Assembly: GCF_015207255.1 (NCBI RefSeq)
Contig: NZ_JADEXG010000014.1
Location: 1 to 64,000 of the forward strand
Origin: Vasconcelosia minhoensis LEGE 07310
Lineage (GTDB): Bacteria; Cyanobacteriota; Cyanobacteriia; Phormidesmidales; Phormidesmidaceae
Direction of reading: 5' to 3'
Length of the DNA: 64,000 nt
The number at the start of each line of letters is the position of its first letter. The first letter of the stretch is position 1. Of this stretch, positions 25,947-34,501 are shown piece after piece. The position numbers and the translations under genes were made by a program. The notes beneath the pieces were generated by a model. The model did not search any database. It saw nothing but the letters and a program-made list of their open reading frames with translations, and was not told the DNA's origin.

Positions 25947-27059
25947 ATGAAATTTAAGGTGAAAGCGCCTGGCTTTGAGCAGACCTATGAGCGCTGGACG
26001 GATGCGCTAGCAGCTGCGAATGGGCTCAAGCCGGAGCTGAAAAGCTGGTTTAAGGACATTCGGATTTTTGCGGGGGAAGACCTGATCTGGGTGTATAGCA
26101 AGCTGCGATCGCACCCCGAATACATCGGCCCTGGCACCTACAATCGGCTGGCCCGGCTGTTTATTGCTGAAGCCCAAGATGAGGCCGTGCAGTCGGCTCA
26201 GGCGGCGGCAAGCTGGCAGATTCGGCAGCATCGCCTGGCCTGGGGAGAGCGCACCTATCTGATGGGCGTACTTAACGTGACGCCGGACAGCTTCAGCGAC
26301 GGCGGCCAGTTCAACGTCCCGGATGCGGCGCTGCAGCAGGCGCGGACGTTGGCCCAGTCGGTGGATATTCTAGACATTGGCGGCCAGTCCACCCGCCCGG
26401 GAGCTGAGCAAATTAGCCCAGAAGCCGAGCTGGAGCGGGTGCTGCCGGTGATTCAGGCAATTCGGGCAGAGGCGGATGAACCGCTGCGTTCCGTGCCGAT
26501 TTCGGTCGATACAACGCGGGCCGCCGTGGCCCGGGCCGCGATCGCAGCCGGGGCCGACATCATCAACGACATTTCTGGCGGCACCTATGAGCCCGAGATC
26601 CTCAAGGTGGCGGCGGAGTGCGACTGCCCGATTATCCTCATGCACATTCGCGGCACCCCCGAGACGATGCAGCAGCTGACCGACTACAGCGACCTGATGG
26701 ACGAGATCGCTGAGTTTTTTGTCACCCAGACTGAGAGAGCCCAGGCGGCGGGGATTCCCCGGCATCAGATTGCCCTCGACCCGGGCATCGGCTTTGCCAA
26801 GACGGCAGAGCAAAATCTAGTCATTCTGCGATCGCTCTCCCAGCTCCGGCCTCTGGGCTGCCCGCTGCTGGTTGGCCCGTCGCGCAAGCGCTTCATCGGC
26901 AAAATTCTTGATCAGCCCGACCCGCAGCAGCGCGGCTGGGGAACGGCGGCGGCCTGCTGTGCCGCGATCGCTCAAGGAGCCGATATTCTCCGCATTCATG
27001 ACGGGGCTGAAATTCGCGATGTGGCCCTAGTGGCAGATGCGGTGTGGCGGGGCATCTGA
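25947..27059 (+). CDS. folP: Dihydropteroate synthase with an N-terminal extension
   Basis: FolP condenses p-aminobenzoate with the pterin pyrophosphate in folate synthesis. The 370 residues are about 90 longer than usual. The enzyme proper starts near residue 95 with ERTYLMGVLNVTPDSFSDGGQF and holds DIGGQSTRPGA, SVDTTRAAVARAAIAAGADIINDISGG, ILMHIRGTPETMQ and LLVGPSRKRFIGKIL, all intact. The extension MKFKVKAPGFEQTYERWTDA..RLARLFIAEAQDEAV is predicted alpha/beta and of unknown role. The ATG at 25947 is used; a TTG sits two codons upstream. The next gene, psbQ, follows after 45 bases. Confidence 0.9.
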   Translation: MKFKVKAPGFEQTYERWTDALAAANGLKPELKSWFKDIRIFAGEDLIWVYSKLRSHPEYIGPGTYNRLARLFIAEAQDEAVQSAQAAASWQIRQHRLAWGERTYLMGVLNVTPDSFSDGGQFNVPDAALQQARTLAQSVDILDIGGQSTRPGAEQISPEAELERVLPVIQAIRAEADEPLRSVPISVDTTRAAVARAAIAAGADIINDISGGTYEPEILKVAAECDCPIILMHIRGTPETMQQLTDYSDLMDEIAEFFVTQTERAQAAGIPRHQIALDPGIGFAKTAEQNLVILRSLSQLRPLGCPLLVGPSRKRFIGKILDQPDPQQRGWGTAAACCAAIAQGADILRIHDGAEIRDVALVADAVWRGI

Positions 27060-27104
27060 TTTAATATCACTTGCACGAACGAAAAACAGGAGGAATCCTC
27101 ACCC

Positions 27105-27722
27105 ATGAGACGATACCGGTCGGTAGTGGCGCTGATTTTAGCCGCGATCGCAACTTTCATCGTAAGCTGCGGTCCCAATACCGCAGCAGAGCCCCCGACT
27201 TATACCCCCGAGAAGGTTACTCAGCTGCGCAACTACACCCGCCGCCTGCTGACGGCTCAAGACCGGCTGCCAGAGCTAGCGGGCTATATCAATAAAGAAG
27301 ACTGGGTCAACGTCAATAACTTTACCCACGGGCCGCTGGGCGATCTGCGCGAGCAGATGGCTCGCCTGACTAACCAGCTCCTACCCCAAGATCAGGATAA
27401 GGCCAAGGTCTTGAGCAAAGAAGTTTTGGGACATCTGCAAAAGATTGACGATGCTTCTGATGCTCGCAGCTATGAGCGGGCCGCTGAGCAATACAGTGAA
27501 TTCCGGTCTGACCTGCAGGTACTGCTCGACCTGCTGCCGGTGGGCGCAGTTCCCCAGATCTCTGAGCCTGAGGCCAGCGTCTATGAGATGAGTACTCCGG
27601 TAATCGAGCCAAACAATCCCCGGCCTGAAGCGGAGGATATGGTGACAACGCCCATCCTGCTAGACGATGGCCCTAAGAACAAGGCTTCCCAGCCGGTGAA
27701 GCTGCCGTCTGATGCCGATTAG
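27105..27722 (+). CDS. psbQ: Photosystem II lipoprotein PsbQ, C-terminally extended
   Basis: This is an extrinsic subunit on the lumenal face of photosystem II that supports the oxygen-evolving complex. The signal peptide ends in a lipobox IVSC (Cys21), so the mature protein is lipid-anchored as known for cyanobacterial PsbQ. The four-helix bundle follows (YTPEKVTQLRNYTRRLLTAQDRLPELAGYI, then VLGHLQKIDDASDA..). At 205 residues it carries a polar C-terminal tail of about 50 residues beyond the usual length of about 150. A strong AGGAGG (27088-27093) precedes the ATG. Confidence 0.88.
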   Translation: MRRYRSVVALILAAIATFIVSCGPNTAAEPPTYTPEKVTQLRNYTRRLLTAQDRLPELAGYINKEDWVNVNNFTHGPLGDLREQMARLTNQLLPQDQDKAKVLSKEVLGHLQKIDDASDARSYERAAEQYSEFRSDLQVLLDLLPVGAVPQISEPEASVYEMSTPVIEPNNPRPEAEDMVTTPILLDDGPKNKASQPVKLPSDAD

Positions 27723-27736
27723 TAGGCTCGGCAAGC

Positions 27737-28843
27737 ATGACTGAACGTCAGCGTCGAGTGGTGGTGATTGGCTGCGGGATTGTTGGGGCAATGATCGCCT
27801 ACGAACTTAGCCAGGATGCCACCCTCGACGTTTTGGTTTTAGACCGACAGCCGCCCGCTCAGGGCGCAACCGGAGCGGCACTGGGCGTGCTGATGGGAAT
27901 TATCAACCACAAGGTCAAAGGCCGCAGCTGGCGACTGCGGCAAGCCAGCATAGAACGCTATCCCAGCCTCATTGCCGAACTCGAAACCCAGCTCCAGCGC
28001 TCCGTTCCATTCAATCGCCAGGGCATTGTTAGCCTTTGCTTTTCCGCCGAAAAGCTGACCCGCTGGCAGTCGCTCCAGGCCATCCGCGCAGAGCAGGGCT
28101 GGCCGCTGGAAATCTGGTCGCCCGCACAGCTGAAGGAACGCTGCCCGCAGATTGAGACGGCGGGCCTGGCCGCGGCAATTTATTCCCCCCAGGATGGACA
28201 GGTACATCCGGCGCAGCTGACCCAGGCGCTGGTGACGGCGGCTCAGCAGCGGGGCGTTCGATTTAACTGGCGGGCTGAGGTGACTGAGCTGATGGCTGAG
28301 AGTTCGCACTGCCAGCGGGTCTGTACGACTCAGGCCGAACATGACGCAGATTGGGTGGTGGTTTCTGCGGGACTAGGAGCGGTTGGGCTGAGCCAGGTCG
28401 CCCAAACTTCCCTACGGATGATTCCAGTTCTGGGACAGGCGATGGCGATCCGGTTGGCGGCGACGCTGGGCGATCGCGATTTCCAACCCGTGATTAACGG
28501 CAATGACATTCATCTGGTGCCCAACGGCGACGGCCATTACTGGCTCGGTGCGACGGTGGAGTTTCCCCCCGATGGTGCCAATTCGCTCGCAGCTGTGCCG
28601 CAGGCCGAACTGCTAGAGGAAGTTCGTCAGGGCGCGATCGCCTATTGCCCCACGATCGCTCAGGCCCAAATTACCAAAACCTGGACAGGTTTCCGTCCCC
28701 GCCCCAAAGACCAGGCCGCTCCCGTCATCGCTCCGCTCAGCGGCTACGACAATGTCATCCTCGCCACCGGTCACTACCGCAACGGCGTTCTGCTCGCCCC
28801 CGCCACGGCTAAGCGGGTGAAAGAAATGATTTTGAATGCGTGA
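27737..28843 (+). CDS. FAD-dependent amine/glycine oxidase (DAO family, ThiO-like)
   Basis: This flavin oxidoreductase has 368 residues. The N-terminal Rossmann motif is RRVVVIGCGIVGAMIAYELSQ, followed by ATGAALGVLMGIINHK and a central substrate cap. The C-terminal FAD closure GFRPRPKDQAAPVIAPLSGYDNVILATGHYRNGVLLAP is the common end of glycine oxidase/ThiO-type enzymes. Substrate assignment (glycine for thiamine synthesis versus another amine) is uncertain. It starts 14 bases after psbQ on the same strand, so the two may share a transcript without an evident functional tie. Confidence 0.82.
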   Translation: MTERQRRVVVIGCGIVGAMIAYELSQDATLDVLVLDRQPPAQGATGAALGVLMGIINHKVKGRSWRLRQASIERYPSLIAELETQLQRSVPFNRQGIVSLCFSAEKLTRWQSLQAIRAEQGWPLEIWSPAQLKERCPQIETAGLAAAIYSPQDGQVHPAQLTQALVTAAQQRGVRFNWRAEVTELMAESSHCQRVCTTQAEHDADWVVVSAGLGAVGLSQVAQTSLRMIPVLGQAMAIRLAATLGDRDFQPVINGNDIHLVPNGDGHYWLGATVEFPPDGANSLAAVPQAELLEEVRQGAIAYCPTIAQAQITKTWTGFRPRPKDQAAPVIAPLSGYDNVILATGHYRNGVLLAPATAKRVKEMILNA

Positions 28844-28863
28844 GTTTAATTTTAAGTTCAAGC

Positions 28864-29310
28864 CTATAGCTGCGGATCCCCAATCGGTGGATGCCAACCC
28901 CCGCGAATCCAAAGGCGACGAGCACGCCGAATGGAGCCTTCATCATGGCTTTCATCGTTCATGTCTAACCGTTGAACCGTAGCACGCCCAATGGGAGTGA
29001 TGCCTACAATTCTTTGCCCATTAGTGGACCAGGTAAAATGGTCTGACCACTGATTTTGTCTAGGATTAAAAAGTGCAACAATCGTTTGAGTTTCAGGATC
29101 AATGCCCTCTGTAAAGTTATAGCGGCGACCATTGCAACGGTGGCAGGCAAGGGCAAGGTTTTCCTCTGTGTCGAGCCCGCCCAAGGATTGGGGAATAAGA
29201 TGGTCAAATGTGAAGAGAGAAGCACTAGCTTCTTCAGAAGAATGGCAATATTCGCACAAAGAGTTAGCCCGCTGGCGAATACGCTGACGTCTGGCAATGC
29301 TGATGGTCAC
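28864..29310 (-). CDS. HNH endonuclease domain protein
   Basis: The 148 residues carry a compact HNH nuclease: SLCEYCHSSEE, FTFDHLIPQSLGG, NLALACHRCNGRRYNF, with two Cys pairs for zinc and the catalytic His-Asp-His/Asn set. The C-terminal part has FNPRQNQWSDHF..GITPIGRATVQRLDMN, seen in many cyanobacterial HNH proteins. Translation probably starts at the GTG at 29310, which overlaps the stop of the small upstream gene (GTGA overlap), so the two are coupled. The natural substrate is unknown; a defence or mobile-DNA origin is possible. Confidence 0.82.
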   Translation of the reverse strand: MTISIARRQRIRQRANSLCEYCHSSEEASASLFTFDHLIPQSLGGLDTEENLALACHRCNGRRYNFTEGIDPETQTIVALFNPRQNQWSDHFTWSTNGQRIVGITPIGRATVQRLDMNDESHDEGSIRRARRLWIRGGWHPPIGDPQL

Positions 29311-29546
29311 GAATCAGCGATGACGCGGGCGTTGATGAGAGTGAAGATACGGTCGAGTTCCATCATGCCTGCCAATTCGGCGGCTTCGTCTGAGGTGAGG
29401 ATATCAGCTTTTTGGCGGTCAATGAGCGCTTCAAACCGGGCTTGAAGGCCATCGGTAAACTTGAAAAGGCTAAGTCCCCGCACTTTCTGTATCTGAATAT
29501 CACCTTCAACCCAAGAGGAGGGCTGTACCATCGTCTGAGTGATCAT
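29307..29546 (-). CDS. Small hypothetical protein coupled to the HNH gene
   Basis: The ATG at 29546 gives 79 residues (MITQTMVQPSSWVEGDIQIQ); an ATG at 29579 adds eleven. The protein ends LTSDEAAELAGMMELDRIFTLINARVIADS, a helical segment I recall from small cyanobacterial proteins found just before HNH genes. It overlaps that gene by 4 bases. No toxin or antitoxin motif is evident, but the tight coupling suggests the two products act together. Confidence 0.68.
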   Translation of the reverse strand: MITQTMVQPSSWVEGDIQIQKVRGLSLFKFTDGLQARFEALIDRQKADILTSDEAAELAGMMELDRIFTLINARVIADS

Positions 29547-30005
29547 GGCTAGCGATCCTGCTGCATACATTCCCCCCATTTTACTTGAAGGAACTCACCT
29601 ATTTTGCATAAGCTCACGCATGGACTCAGGTGAGATCGCGGCTTCGAGTTGCGGGGCCATAGTACCCCTTCTCGGTCCGTATGAAGCGTGATAGGCGCGA
29701 TCGCAATATCACAATGCGGTCTAGCTACTGCTCCATGATCGGGTTAAGCCCATCATCGGCTGAATCAGGTCGCTTCAGCAATCGACATTTCGACAATGAT
29801 ATTGTTAGTACAGTTCTTCAGTACAGCAAGAGAACAAAAATAACTTGGCTGGTCAGTATATTTGACAAACTTTGTGCGCGCTGACGGGCTGGGCTGCTGA
29901 TTTGGGAAAGTTAGGGCAGAGTCAGCGTAGAAGTGTCCTATCAAGTAGTCAGAGTGATTAAGTTGAGTTAAACGCAGTGAACTTTATCTTAGGAAAAAGG
30001 GTCTC
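29547..30005. other. Intergenic region, mostly featureless
   Basis: No supported gene in about 460 bases. A direct repeat AGTACAG occurs at 29807-29813 and 29820-29826 (13-base spacing) and resembles half-sites of a regulator such as LexA, though the match is poor. A purine-rich ribosome-binding stretch (AGGAAAAAGGG) ends the region, just before the next gene. Confidence 0.35.
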
Positions 30006-30598
30006 ATGATGTCTTCTGTTCTTTTTCTATTGCTCTTTTTGGCCAGCTTAGGATTGATATTGGTGGGCGGCATCATCAGCCTGATTATGCCTTTCCAAGA
30101 GAGTGTCGTTTGGGGGCTGCTTTATCTGTTCGTTCCTTTCGCGTCGCTGGTCTTCTTAGTCAAGTTCTGGCATCGTAAGTGGGTTCGGAAATCTTTCTTT
30201 ATGGTTCTCTTAGGCTCCTTTCTGATGGGCTTCCTATCTGCGTTAGCGCCGAGCTTTACCCCGCAGGATGAATTTGCCACATCAGAGCCTTACTCTTCTG
30301 AATATGCTACGGCGGAAAGCACTGACAGTTTGCCTCAAGCAGCGGTGTCGCCAGCTGCGGCTGCTCCAGTTGATCAATCGACGGCGTTCGCGATGCGATC
30401 AACGCTGCTACTGAGGCCTCACAGCGGACTCAGACAGCTACTTCTAAAGAAGACTGGGCTGTAGTAGTAGGCGTTTGGCAGAAGTCAATCGATCTGCTGG
30501 CTGCGGTTCCACCGGAAGACCCCAACTATGCGACCGCTCAGACAAAGATTGGCGAATATAAAAACAACCTTGCCTACGCCCAAAATGATGCGCAGTAA
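30006..30598 (+). pseudogene. Membrane protein gene with a one-base frameshift
   Basis: Frame 1 (30006-30464) encodes three hydrophobic helices (LLFLASLGLILVGGIISLI, VVWGLLYLFVPFASLVFLV, FFMVLLGSFLMGFLSALA) and a Ser/Ala/Pro linker. At about 30390 it breaks. From there another frame continues to a stop at 30596-30598 with AINAATEASQRTQTATSKEDW..GVWQKSIDLLAAVPP..KIGEYKNNLAYAQ. This helical domain recurs at the C-terminus of cyanobacterial membrane proteins. Restoring one G (GCG-GAT-GCG-ATC) joins the two halves. It is either a true inactivating deletion or a sequencing error. Confidence 0.75.
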
Positions 30599-30704
30599 CA
30601 GCGCGCTTTGCTGAAAGAGCTGGCCCTTTCCCAGAACGGTGCCAGAATATGGTCTCAAGCTTCAGGGCTAAGTACCTGAGCATTAAAATTTACATAGAAG
30701 GAAT

Positions 30705-30782
30705 TGTCATTCCGAGCATAGCGAGGAATCTCTCAATCACTGACGCTGCTGGGATAGATGCCTCGACAGGCTCGGCATGACA
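30705..30782. repeat. Dispersed palindromic repeat (TGTCATTCCGAGC ... GCTCGGCATGACA type)
   Basis: The outer ends TGTCATTCCGAGC and GCTCGGCATGACA are an imperfect inverted pair bracketing about 50 bases, with the internal GCGAGGAATCTC and AGATGCCTCG also complementary in part. Elements with these ends (TGTCATTC.GAGC..GAATCTC) are known as dispersed short repeats in several bacterial phyla including cyanobacteria. It lies between the frameshifted gene and a convergent methyltransferase gene and could form a large mRNA stem. Confidence 0.7.
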
Positions 30783-30825
30783 TCAGGCTCTCCTTTGCAA
30801 AAAATGTGTAATTAACTTTGTTCGA

Positions 30826-31671
30826 CTACTTATATGCTGGCAGCGAATAATCGGCAGGCTTCACGCCATGGGTAACTTGGTGAATCATCCAAAAGTCTTC
30901 GGTTCGCACCGACTCGAAACCGGCGGCGCCCATCCAGGCGTCTAAGCTGCCGCTGGCATATTCTCGGATGTAGGGTTCTTCAAAGATATCGTTTAGCCAG
31001 CCGGCCCAGCGTAGGGTGCGCTGATTGCCGTCGAGGATGGCGATTTCTCCCGCTGGCTTGAGCAGTCGATGGCTCTCCGCTAGCACCGCCCGGGCGACGG
31101 ATGGCGGCGTTTCGTGAAACAAAAGAGAGGCTGACACCAGGTCAAAGGAAGCATCTGCAAAGGGAACCTGGGCCGCATCTCCCTGTATCCATGTCACCGA
31201 TAGTCCTTCAGCGGTAGCCTTTTGCTCGGCGACAGCCAGCATATAAGGCGACAGATCCAGCCCGATCACCTCAGCTTTTGGAAACGCCTGCTTGAGTAAC
31301 AGCGTCGTGGAACCGGTGCCGCAGCCCAGGTCTAGAATTCGTCGGGGCTGGCCTTGAATAGTATCAACTAGGTTCTGACGCACCCAGGTTTCATTCGGCG
31401 GCAGCACATATTGGGTAATGGGGTCGTAGGTGACGGCTGCGTCCGGTGACAGATAGCCGCCCTCGATGCCGTGAAAGTTGCCGGTCTGATAGTAGTCTGG
31501 ATAGCCCACCGCGCCAAACTGGTCAGCTGCGGCTGCCCAATCGACGCTGCGCCGCAGCTGAAGCATGGCCTCACGATCTAAGAGCTGCCCCAATACGGGT
31601 GCTAAAAACCGTTCAAAAAGCGTATCTTGACCCGTTGCCATAGCTGTTTCGAGATTGCCTGCCGTCATCAA
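30826..31671 (-). CDS. Class I SAM-dependent methyltransferase
   Basis: The 281 residues have a helical N-terminal lid (about 1-105), then a Methyltransf_11/25-type Rossmann core: motif I RRILDLGCGTGSTTLLLKQAFP, motif II VIGLDLSPYMLAVAEQKA, WIQGDAAQVPFADASFDLVSASLLFHE (motif III/IV) and LKPAGEIAILDGN. This architecture is common in small-molecule methylases such as those acting on quinones, lipids or tocopherol. The acceptor cannot be named. It starts with two adjacent ATGs (31671 and 31668). Confidence 0.85.
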   Translation of the reverse strand: MMTAGNLETAMATGQDTLFERFLAPVLGQLLDREAMLQLRRSVDWAAAADQFGAVGYPDYYQTGNFHGIEGGYLSPDAAVTYDPITQYVLPPNETWVRQNLVDTIQGQPRRILDLGCGTGSTTLLLKQAFPKAEVIGLDLSPYMLAVAEQKATAEGLSVTWIQGDAAQVPFADASFDLVSASLLFHETPPSVARAVLAESHRLLKPAGEIAILDGNQRTLRWAGWLNDIFEEPYIREYASGSLDAWMGAAGFESVRTEDFWMIHQVTHGVKPADYSLPAYK

Positions 31672-31706
31672 TCTAGCGCATCCCTTCTAAACTATGAACA
31701 GGAGGG

Positions 31707-32117
31707 CTAGGCTGCAACTAGGATCATCGCGATCGCGGCCAGCCCGACCCCAAGCCCCTGGCGCAGCGTCAGCGTTTCATGCAGAAACGCGATCGCCAGC
31801 AGCACCGTCAGCACCGGATAGAGCGCCGATAGGCAAGAAACCAGCGTCACCGGCCCTTTGGTCACCGCCGTTAGAAAGAAAAACGCGCCGAGAAATCCCA
31901 GCACGCCGGTACTCAGCGCCAGAGCTGAACCGATGGGGTGAAAATCGAGTTGAAAGCGAACTCGGGTCAGCGCTAGGACCGCGACTAGCAAACCGCCCGC
32001 AACCTCATAGACAATCGCATCCTGCGGCAGCAGATAGCGGGTGGTGATTTTCGGAATAAAGCCCCAAAGCCCCCAAAAGACAAAGGTGCACAGCGTGGGT
32101 AAAATCCAATCTCTCAT
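31707..32117 (-). CDS. EamA/DMT-type membrane transporter, single-domain
   Basis: From the ATG at 32117 (MRDWILPTLCTFVFWGLWGFIPKITTRYL) it is 136 residues, essentially one EamA domain with about five helices, ending AIAFLHETLTLRQGLGVGLAAIAMILVAA. Full DMT carriers have two such domains, so it probably functions as a dimer. The conserved SALYPVLTVLLA and LHE motifs are present. The substrate is unknown. It lies upstream of the methyltransferase gene on the same strand (35-base gap). Confidence 0.78.
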   Translation of the reverse strand: MRDWILPTLCTFVFWGLWGFIPKITTRYLLPQDAIVYEVAGGLLVAVLALTRVRFQLDFHPIGSALALSTGVLGFLGAFFFLTAVTKGPVTLVSCLSALYPVLTVLLAIAFLHETLTLRQGLGVGLAAIAMILVAA

Positions 32118-32282
32118 TGTTACAGCTGTGCTCCGGCACTTAAGCTTACGGCTATCAGCATAAATCCTATCGCTAGCTGACATCCTGCGGACAGCGGTAT
32201 GAAAATCGCGATCGCGACCGCTATGATAGGGTCACTGCCTCTCAACATCTATCGCCCTAGGGGTTTAGCCAGCACAATCGCT

Positions 32283-32393
32283 ATGAATGAGCCAAAAAGA
32301 AAGGTTGTTGAGGTCGATGCCGCCACGCTGATGCTGGTGATTGTGGCCGCGCTGCTGATTCCGCTGCTGCTGACCGGATTTTGGTTTCAATAG
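32283..32393 (+). CDS. Small single-helix membrane protein (36 aa)
   Basis: The ATG at 32283 gives MNEPKRKVVEVDAATLMLVI and one strongly hydrophobic helix (about 14-33, ending LLLTGFWFQ). The frame opens earlier, at 32199, but the extra part is irregular. The size and topology recall the tiny subunits of thylakoid complexes, yet it matches none that I know. It lies 130 bases before glmS on the same strand. Confidence 0.5.
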   Translation: MNEPKRKVVEVDAATLMLVIVAALLIPLLLTGFWFQ

Positions 32394-32523
32394 CCGCAGC
32401 TACGAACTTGACCCGGCTTGGCTCAAATCAGATATACTCAGCTATTCTTGTGCAAAGGTATTGACCGAGGTTGGAACGCTTGCCTCAAGTGAGTACCTTC
32501 CAGAACAGCGTGAGGCATGATGT

Positions 32524-34425
32524 ATGTGTGGCATTGTTGGATACATTGGGACCCAGCCTGCAAGCGGCATTCTGATCGAGGGGCTGCGGAAGCTAGAGTA
32601 TCGCGGCTATGACTCGGCGGGTGTTGCTACTATCTCTGAAGGGCAGCTGCAGCGGACCCGAGCCAAGGGTAAGCTACAAAACCTCCAGGTCAAGCTAGAA
32701 GGGCTAGAAGACCCGGCGCGGGTAGGGATCGGCCATACCCGCTGGGCTACCCATGGCAAGCCTGAAGAGCACAATGCCCACCCCCACACCGACAGCAAAG
32801 AGCGGATTGCCGTCGTCCAAAACGGCATTATCGAAAACTATCGCGAGCTGCGCGCAGAGCTGAAAGCGAAAGGCCACCAGTTTCGCTCTGACACCGATAC
32901 TGAGGTTATCCCCCATCTGGTCGCGGAATATCTGGCCCATCCGCCCGCCGACAATCAGCTGGGCCGCCAGTCGCCGCTGCTAGAAGCCATGCGCCAGGCC
33001 GTCAACCGCCTCCAAGGAGCCTTTGCTCTGGCCATGGTGTCGGCCGATTTCCCCGATGAGCTAATCGTAGTGCGGCAGCAGGCTCCCCTGGCGATTGGCT
33101 TTGGCCAGGGCGAATTTTTCTGCGCGTCGGATACGCCTGCGATCGTGCCCTATACCCGGGCCGTACTGCCGATGGACAATGGCGAAATTGCTCGGCTGAC
33201 GCCCCTGGGCGCTGAGGTCTACGCCTTTACCGGCCACCGCCTCAAGAAGCATCCCCTGACGCTGAACTGGAACCCGATCATGGTGGAGAAGCAGGGGTTC
33301 AAGCATTTCATGCTGAAGGAGATCTACGAGCAGCCCGGCGTCGTACGCGCCTGCCTGGAAGCTTACCTAGATGAAGGCTGGAGCGCCGATCAGCAAAAAT
33401 CGCCGGTGACGATGGCGATCGCGCCTGCCCTCCTAGCCGACCTCCAGCACATCCAAATCGTTGCCTGTGGCACCAGCTGGCACGCCAGCCTGGTGGGCAA
33501 ACATCTGCTGGAGCAGCTAGCGGGCATTCCTACTTCGGTGCACTACGCCTCAGAATTTCGCTATGCGCCCCCGCCGCTGATGCCGAATACGCTGACCATT
33601 GGCGTCACCCAGTCCGGCGAAACGGCCGATACCTTGGCAGCATTGGAAATGGAGCAAAAGCGCCGATCCGAAAGTCCCGAAGCGGCCGATCAGCCTCGCC
33701 TGTTGGGGATTACCAACCGTCCAGAAAGCTCCCTAGGCCGACTCTTGCCCCACATCATTGATACCCACGCCGGAATTGAGATTGGTGTCGCAGCGACGAA
33801 GACCTTTTCGGCCCAGCTGATGGCCTTTTACGTTCTGGCTCTAGAGCTTGCCTATCAGCGTCAGACGCTCACCCCCGCTCGGCTGGAGGAGATTGTCACA
33901 GCGATGCGTCAGCTTCCGGCCCAGATGGAGCTGGTGCTGGAAAGCCAAGAACGCTATATCGAAGAGCTGGCCCACGAGTTTTCGGAAACTCAGGACTTCA
34001 TCTTTATTGGTCGCGGCATCAACTATCCGATTGCCCTAGAGGGCGCCCTGAAGCTGAAGGAGATCAGCTACATTCACGCCGAGGGCTACCCAGCAGGCGA
34101 GATGAAGCACGGGCCGATTGCGCTGCTGGATGAGAAGGTGCCGGTGGTCGCGATCGCGGCCCCCGGCAGCGTCTACGAGAAGGTCCTCTCTAACGCCCAG
34201 GAAGCCAAAGCCCGCGATGCTCAGCTGATTGGCGTTGCCCCGATGAACGATGCCGATGCCGAAGAGACCTTCGATTCGCTGCTGCCGGTGCCGGTGGTAG
34301 ACGAGCTGCTGTCGCCGGTGCTGACGGTGATTCCGCTCCAGCTTTTGGCCTATCATATTGCCGCCCGGCGCGGCCTGGATGTGGATCAGCCTCGAAATCT
34401 CGCTAAGTCGGTCACGGTGGAGTAG
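32524..34425 (+). CDS. glmS: Glutamine-fructose-6-phosphate aminotransferase (isomerizing)
   Basis: GlmS makes glucosamine-6-phosphate, the first step to UDP-GlcNAc for peptidoglycan and outer-membrane sugars. In 633 residues the N-terminal glutaminase starts with catalytic Cys2 (MCGIVGYIG) and has KLEYRGYDSAGVA and GIGHTRWATHGKP. Two SIS domains follow, with VACGTSWHASLVGKHLLEQ, SEFRY, GVTQSGETADT and, at the end, EGYPAGEMKHGPIALLDE and the terminal NLAKSVTVE. All catalytic motifs are intact and the length is standard. No glmS ribozyme-like structure was evident in the leader, and none is expected in cyanobacteria. Confidence 0.96.
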   Translation: MCGIVGYIGTQPASGILIEGLRKLEYRGYDSAGVATISEGQLQRTRAKGKLQNLQVKLEGLEDPARVGIGHTRWATHGKPEEHNAHPHTDSKERIAVVQNGIIENYRELRAELKAKGHQFRSDTDTEVIPHLVAEYLAHPPADNQLGRQSPLLEAMRQAVNRLQGAFALAMVSADFPDELIVVRQQAPLAIGFGQGEFFCASDTPAIVPYTRAVLPMDNGEIARLTPLGAEVYAFTGHRLKKHPLTLNWNPIMVEKQGFKHFMLKEIYEQPGVVRACLEAYLDEGWSADQQKSPVTMAIAPALLADLQHIQIVACGTSWHASLVGKHLLEQLAGIPTSVHYASEFRYAPPPLMPNTLTIGVTQSGETADTLAALEMEQKRRSESPEAADQPRLLGITNRPESSLGRLLPHIIDTHAGIEIGVAATKTFSAQLMAFYVLALELAYQRQTLTPARLEEIVTAMRQLPAQMELVLESQERYIEELAHEFSETQDFIFIGRGINYPIALEGALKLKEISYIHAEGYPAGEMKHGPIALLDEKVPVVAIAAPGSVYEKVLSNAQEAKARDAQLIGVAPMNDADAEETFDSLLPVPVVDELLSPVLTVIPLQLLAYHIAARRGLDVDQPRNLAKSVTVE

Positions 34426-34501
34426 CGGTCGTGATTTGGTAGCTTATTCCGTAGCGATAGAGTGGCTCGCAGTAACAGCAGCCGTTGCTGTGAGCGCTCG
34501 A

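Noticed and set aside
29681-29884. Open frame of 67 codons in the gap before the frameshifted membrane gene
   Set aside because: Composition is irregular and Arg/Ser-rich, with no start signal and no domain; it is most likely chance.
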